Assembly: GCA_964416305.1 (NCBI GenBank) | Contig: CAYQDM010000034.1 | Location: forward strand, 1-24,510 | Direction of reading: 5' to 3' | DNA from: Acidaminobacter sp964416305 | GTDB taxonomy: Bacteria > Bacillota > Clostridia > Peptostreptococcales > Acidaminobacteraceae | Length of the DNA: 24,510 nucleotides | Part shown: positions 21,587 to 24,510 of the stretch, in pieces | Numbering within the stretch: the stretch's first letter is position 1 | Layout: each line of letters opens with the position of its first letter | Notes under the pieces: model-generated | What the model saw: the letters and a program-made list of their open reading frames with translations, nothing else | The model's database searches: none | What the model was told of the DNA's origin: nothing | Made by a program: the position numbers and the translations under genes

Positions 21587-22012
21587 ATGAGGTTCTTAGA
21601 TCTCGCCAGACAACTGATCAAAGATTACTTTATCATCTTTGGCATTCTGATTATTGGAAGCGTGTTTCTTACTCCGCCTGAAACCATTAACAGGGACTAC
21701 GTTCTCTTAACCATGACCTTCGCAGCGGTAGGAGACTTGCCCAGCCTTGTGTTTTGGTCAAAAACAGAGCTCACTGAAGAAAGCAGAAAATGGCGGTCAA
21801 TCGTTCACTTCATTTTGCTCGAGGGCGTCATTCTCATCTATGCCGGCATGACCGGGATTGTTTCAAGTGCACTCGAGGTTGTCCTATTTGCACTTCAGAT
21901 TCTGGTCATCTACGGTCTCGTTCGATTCATAACCTGGCGAGGTGACCTGGTCACAGCAAATAGAATCAACAAAAAATTGAAAAATTTTCAAGCAAACGAT
22001 AATTTGGATTAG
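21587..22012 (+). CDS. DUF3021 family membrane protein
   Basis: Four predicted membrane helices (about 13-28, 37-57, 69-88, 95-117) with a short basic cytoplasmic tail. Length (141 aa) and position directly after a LytTR gene identify the DUF3021 partner of a two-gene LytTR regulatory module. Its probable role is to control the regulator from the membrane; this rests on family knowledge, and the signal is unknown. AAGGGGGAG lies just upstream of the ATG. No clear terminator follows; the next 266 bp hold a minisatellite. Confidence 0.88.
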   Translation: MRFLDLARQLIKDYFIIFGILIIGSVFLTPPETINRDYVLLTMTFAAVGDLPSLVFWSKTELTEESRKWRSIVHFILLEGVILIYAGMTGIVSSALEVVLFALQILVIYGLVRFITWRGDLVTANRINKKLKNFQANDNLD

Positions 22013-22073
22013 GCGGATGTCTCAAGTCAAGGCCTTCACAAACCTTCTCCATTTCATCACCGACTAAAGCAGC

Positions 22074-22136
22074 CTCACCAGTCTCACCAACCTCACCAAC
22101 CTCACCAACCTCACCAACTTCACCAACTTCACCATC
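22074..22136. repeat. 9-bp minisatellite CTCACCAAC, 7 units
   Basis: Seven consecutive 9-bp units (22074-22136): four identical in the middle, variants CTCACCAGT at the left and TTCACCAAC, TTCACCATC at the right. Intergenic, about 60 nt after the DUF3021 stop. Confidence 0.93.
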
Positions 22137-22220
22137 CCTCACCCGCCACACCTGAGTTTCAACTTACCCGGCCATTTTTACAACTCACCTATGGAAATGA
22201 ACAGCTTGGCTTTTTCGCCT

Positions 22221-22248
22221 TTGCAAGCCATTCGCTAACGGTTATGAT
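22221..22248 (+). promoter_or_regulatory. Sigma-A promoter of the hydrolase gene
   Basis: TTGCAA (22221-22226), 16 nt, TATGAT (22243-22248), the same two hexamers as at the antiporter promoter. The leader would be about 25 nt with GAGGG before the ATG. Confidence 0.5.
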
Positions 22249-22278
22249 GAATCCATAAGTTGAAAGTGAGGGATCATC

Positions 22279-23595
22279 ATGGGCATTATTATATTTGTTG
22301 TCATACTGCTTACCGAATTTGCGTTAATGATTTACTGTATAAAGACCAAACAGAATCATAATGGAAAGAGAAGCAAAATCAGAATTGCCGAGTGGCTGAT
22401 TTTTGTGGGCGCCTTAATCACTCCGCTCGTTGAGTGGAGTTTTCGATGGTATTTTCTAATGGCCGTTCTAACAGCGCTGGCTGCCATTGGCGGGCTGAGA
22501 CTTTGGACGAAGAAACTTGGAGCGAAGCCCTACGCGAGCGGTCGTATTGTTTTAAAAGGGATCGCCATGATGGTGATCATGACTATGGCAGTACTGCCTG
22601 CGGTCATTTTTCCTCAATATGAATTGCCTGCCATAACCGGAGATCTTCAGGTTGAAACGGCAACCTTTACCTTTACAGACCAAAGCCGCATTGAGACCTT
22701 TTCAGACGCCGGGGAACACCGCAAGTTGAATGTTGAGATTTGGTACCCGAAGAATGCGAACGGACAATACCCCCTCATCGTCTTTTCCCATGGTGCCTTT
22801 GGCGTGAAGATGAGCAACACCTCTACCTGCATGGAGCTTGCCAGTCATGGCTACGTCGTTTGCGCCATTGACCATCCCTATCATGCAGCTGGGACGGTGG
22901 ATGGGGAGGGTCAGGTGACCATCGGCAGCAAAAAATTCATGCAGGAGGTCCTGGAGATCAACAGCGGCCGTTATGACGAACGGGCGCAGTACGAAATTTT
23001 CGGTCAGTGGATGAGGCTGCGGACGGAGGACATGAATTTTGTCCTGGACCAGCTCCTGGGCGGTCCTGAAGCGACAAGTGCGGAAATTTACAGCCTCATT
23101 GACGCGGACAAAATTGGCCTGATGGGGCACTCCCTGGGCGGGGCGGCGAGTGCGCAGCTTGGGCGCGACAGAGGCGACATCAGCGCCGTTATCAACCTGG
23201 ATGGCTCCATGCTGGGCGAATTCCGCCTGAGCGCGGCGGGTGCTCCGACCATGAACGAGGTGCCGTATCCGCTGCCGCTGCTCAATTTCTATTCCGAAGA
23301 GGTGCTCTCCGCACTCAAAGCGGAACCTGAAACTGTCTACATCAATCACCACATTTCAAAGATTTCGCCGATGGCCTTCGAAACCCACATCCAAGGCAGC
23401 AATCACATGAGCTACACGGACTTACCCCTGTTTTCGCCGTTTCTGGCCAAACAACTGTCAGGAATATCCGGCGGCGCCACAGAAGCGAGGGTGGACCCTG
23501 CCTATGCTATAGAGACAATGAATAAGCTGGTACTTGAGTTTTTTAATTGTTTTCTCAAAGATACGGGTGAATTTGCCGTGATGTCGTCTTATTGA
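22279..23595 (+). CDS. Membrane-anchored alpha/beta hydrolase (PAF-acetylhydrolase-like)
   Basis: Four N-terminal membrane helices (about 2-21, 36-54, 57-75, 94-111) precede an alpha/beta hydrolase domain (about 122-438). The oxyanion-hole region is LIVFSHGAFG (166-175). The nucleophile is Ser285 in GLMGHSLGGAA, the probable acid is Asp308 in AVINLDGSMLG, and the probable base is His376 in QGSNHMSYTDL. The arrangement and the long insert after DHPYH resemble bacterial proteins of the platelet-activating-factor acetylhydrolase/dienelactone hydrolase group. The domain should lie outside if an even number of helices starts from an outside N-terminus; orientation is not sure. The triad is complete, so it is probably an active esterase or lipase; the substrate is unknown. 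It stands alone with its own promoter. Confidence 0.85.
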   Translation: MGIIIFVVILLTEFALMIYCIKTKQNHNGKRSKIRIAEWLIFVGALITPLVEWSFRWYFLMAVLTALAAIGGLRLWTKKLGAKPYASGRIVLKGIAMMVIMTMAVLPAVIFPQYELPAITGDLQVETATFTFTDQSRIETFSDAGEHRKLNVEIWYPKNANGQYPLIVFSHGAFGVKMSNTSTCMELASHGYVVCAIDHPYHAAGTVDGEGQVTIGSKKFMQEVLEINSGRYDERAQYEIFGQWMRLRTEDMNFVLDQLLGGPEATSAEIYSLIDADKIGLMGHSLGGAASAQLGRDRGDISAVINLDGSMLGEFRLSAAGAPTMNEVPYPLPLLNFYSEEVLSALKAEPETVYINHHISKISPMAFETHIQGSNHMSYTDLPLFSPFLAKQLSGISGGATEARVDPAYAIETMNKLVLEFFNCFLKDTGEFAVMSSY

Positions 23596-23745
23596 ATCCA
23601 TAAAACCGGGGATCACTGACCACGGGCCGCCCGGAAAGTATTGACCCGCAAAACAAGGACGGTCATGTTTTTGCTTTTCTGTTTGGTGAAAAAGTGATAA
23701 GGTAAAAGTGTCAAAGGTTAGCCATCACACAACCCGGGGGTCATT

Positions 23746-24399
23746 ATGCTGAATTATCGCTCTCTCAAGGACATAGTCTATGATTACATCTCCGAGCAGA
23801 TCCGCACGAAGGCGCTGATGCCGGGGGAGAAGATCAACGAAAATACAATTTGCGCCGCTCTGGAAATTTCTCGCACACCGGTGCGGGAGGCGCTGATCCA
23901 GCTCAGCAATGAGGGCTACATTGAACAAATTCCGAGGCGTGGCTTCGTGGTGCGGGAAGTGTCCCTGGAGCGGGCCAACAATATTTATGAGATCATTGGG
24001 GTCCTGGAAGCCCTGGCGACCACGGACTGCCTGAAGCACCCTGAGAGTCTGGACCTTGAGCTCATGCGGGATCTGGCGCGGCAAATGGATCTGGCCATTG
24101 ATCAGGGGGATTACGACCTGTACTATCACCTTCAGAACCGGTTTCACGAGTCCTTCATCCAGTCCAGCGGCAACGAGGATTTGATCCGGATCCTGGCCAG
24201 TCTGAAGAAGACCTTCATCAAGCAGTCCTACAATGCCACGGGGTCTGAGGACCTTTATAAGGATGCCCTGCGCAAGACCAACGAGGAGCACTGGAAGATG
24301 CTGGCGCTCTTTGAGGCGGGGGATGCGGCGGCGCTCAGGCGGTTCGTCCGGGACGTCCACTGGAACGTGAAGTATGCGGATATGGAAATTTTGATTTGA
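23746..24399 (+). CDS. GntR family regulator, FadR/FCD subfamily
   Basis: One-component repressor-type regulator. The N-terminal winged HTH (about 5-72) shows LKDIVYDYISEQIRTKALMPGEKINE, the recognition part ALEISRTPVREALIQLSNEGYI and the wing IPRRGFVVREV. The C-terminal FCD domain (about 78-212) is all-helical, with NRFHESFIQSSGN, NEEHWKMLALFEAGD and VHWNVKYAD supplying the His residues that commonly bind a metal beside an organic-acid ligand. 217 aa is normal. ATG at 23746 after GGGGGTC. It is monocistronic with a terminator; its target may lie beyond the right edge. Confidence 0.93.
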   Translation: MLNYRSLKDIVYDYISEQIRTKALMPGEKINENTICAALEISRTPVREALIQLSNEGYIEQIPRRGFVVREVSLERANNIYEIIGVLEALATTDCLKHPESLDLELMRDLARQMDLAIDQGDYDLYYHLQNRFHESFIQSSGNEDLIRILASLKKTFIKQSYNATGSEDLYKDALRKTNEEHWKMLALFEAGDAAALRRFVRDVHWNVKYADMEILI

Positions 24400-24426
24400 A
24401 CTCAAATTGTGCTTTGTTGGAACTGC

Positions 24427-24462
24427 AAGCCCTTCGGCGCGTGATTGCCCGAGGGGCTTTTT
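24427..24462 (+). terminator. Intrinsic terminator of the GntR gene
   Basis: AAGCCCTTCGG (24427-24437) pairs with CCGAGGGGCTT (24449-24459) with one G-U, then a T-run. It lies 28 nt after the stop. Confidence 0.85.
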
Positions 24463-24475
24463 CTTGTAAAACGAA

Positions 24476-24498
24476 AACCCCCGGTTCTACCGGGGGTT
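24476..24498 (-). terminator. Terminator for a minus-strand gene beyond the right edge
   Basis: AACCCCCGGT (24476-24485) and ACCGGGGGTT (24489-24498) form a perfect 10-bp stem with loop TCT. The T-rich side (TTTTCGTTTT) is on the minus strand, so it should end transcription entering from the right. Confidence 0.75.
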
Positions 24499-24510
24499 CT
24501 AAAGAGCTTT

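Noticed and set aside
22074..22136. CRISPR array
   Set aside because: The 9-bp units follow each other without spacers, and no cas gene is present.
23641..23712. Promoter for the GntR gene
   Set aside because: TTGCTT and GATAAG are present, but spacing of 19 nt and poor hexamers make it too weak to list.

Overview
The window looks like a chromosomal segment from a moderately G+C-rich member of the Bacillota, most likely a clostridial lineage. The evidence is a SigI/RsgI sigma/anti-sigma pair, a LytTR plus DUF3021 pair, an NH3-type NadE, a RocR-like sigma-54 activator with an N-terminal PAS-like region, and strong Shine-Dalgarno sites. A genus cannot be fixed from this sequence alone. No rRNA, tRNA, CRISPR array or complete prophage is visible.

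Layout. At 180-1172 is a REP-associated tyrosine transposase (RAYT), A+T-richer than its neighbours. At 1325-3518 hflX and yigZ overlap. At 3851-4246 is a small CoA-binding protein, and at 4572-5351 is nadE. At 5622-10032 on the minus strand is a three-gene MacAB-like exporter (ATPase, FtsX-type permease, membrane-fusion protein). yebC (10275-10994) is followed by a secreted, extremely acidic protein (11334-12215). A minus-strand GT4 glycosyltransferase (12475-13644) lies between two direct repeats. A cation:proton antiporter (14269-15642) has a long leader with a possible 18-codon ORF and converges on a sigma-54 activator (15772-17253, minus). sigI-rsgI (17579-19332), an SLC13-type transporter, LytTR/DUF3021, a membrane-anchored alpha/beta hydrolase and a GntR/FCD regulator complete the window.

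The genes form separate short transcription units, several with extended -10 promoters (TGnTATAAT type) and several closed by clear intrinsic terminators. There is no single pathway. Common threads are envelope functions (exporter, glycosyltransferase, antiporter, transporter, RsgI, DUF3021, hydrolase) and one-component or sigma-factor regulation.

The most striking content lies between and across the genes. (1) A 9-mer, ACCATCGGC, occurs 12 times on the two strands, 7 of them extended to GACCATCGGC. The copies are spread about every 2 kb and prefer protein linkers and tails, like a DNA-uptake or other genome-architecture motif. (2) Four copies of a 43-bp imperfect palindrome, plus several other small palindromic repeat families, lie in intergenic space in a window that also encodes a RAYT. 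Some of these repeats touch stop codons. (3) Two bidirectional terminators have unrelated stems but almost the same loop. (4) Three simple-sequence tracts are present: GATA x ~14, a 9-bp unit in frame in hflX, and CTCACCAAC x 7.
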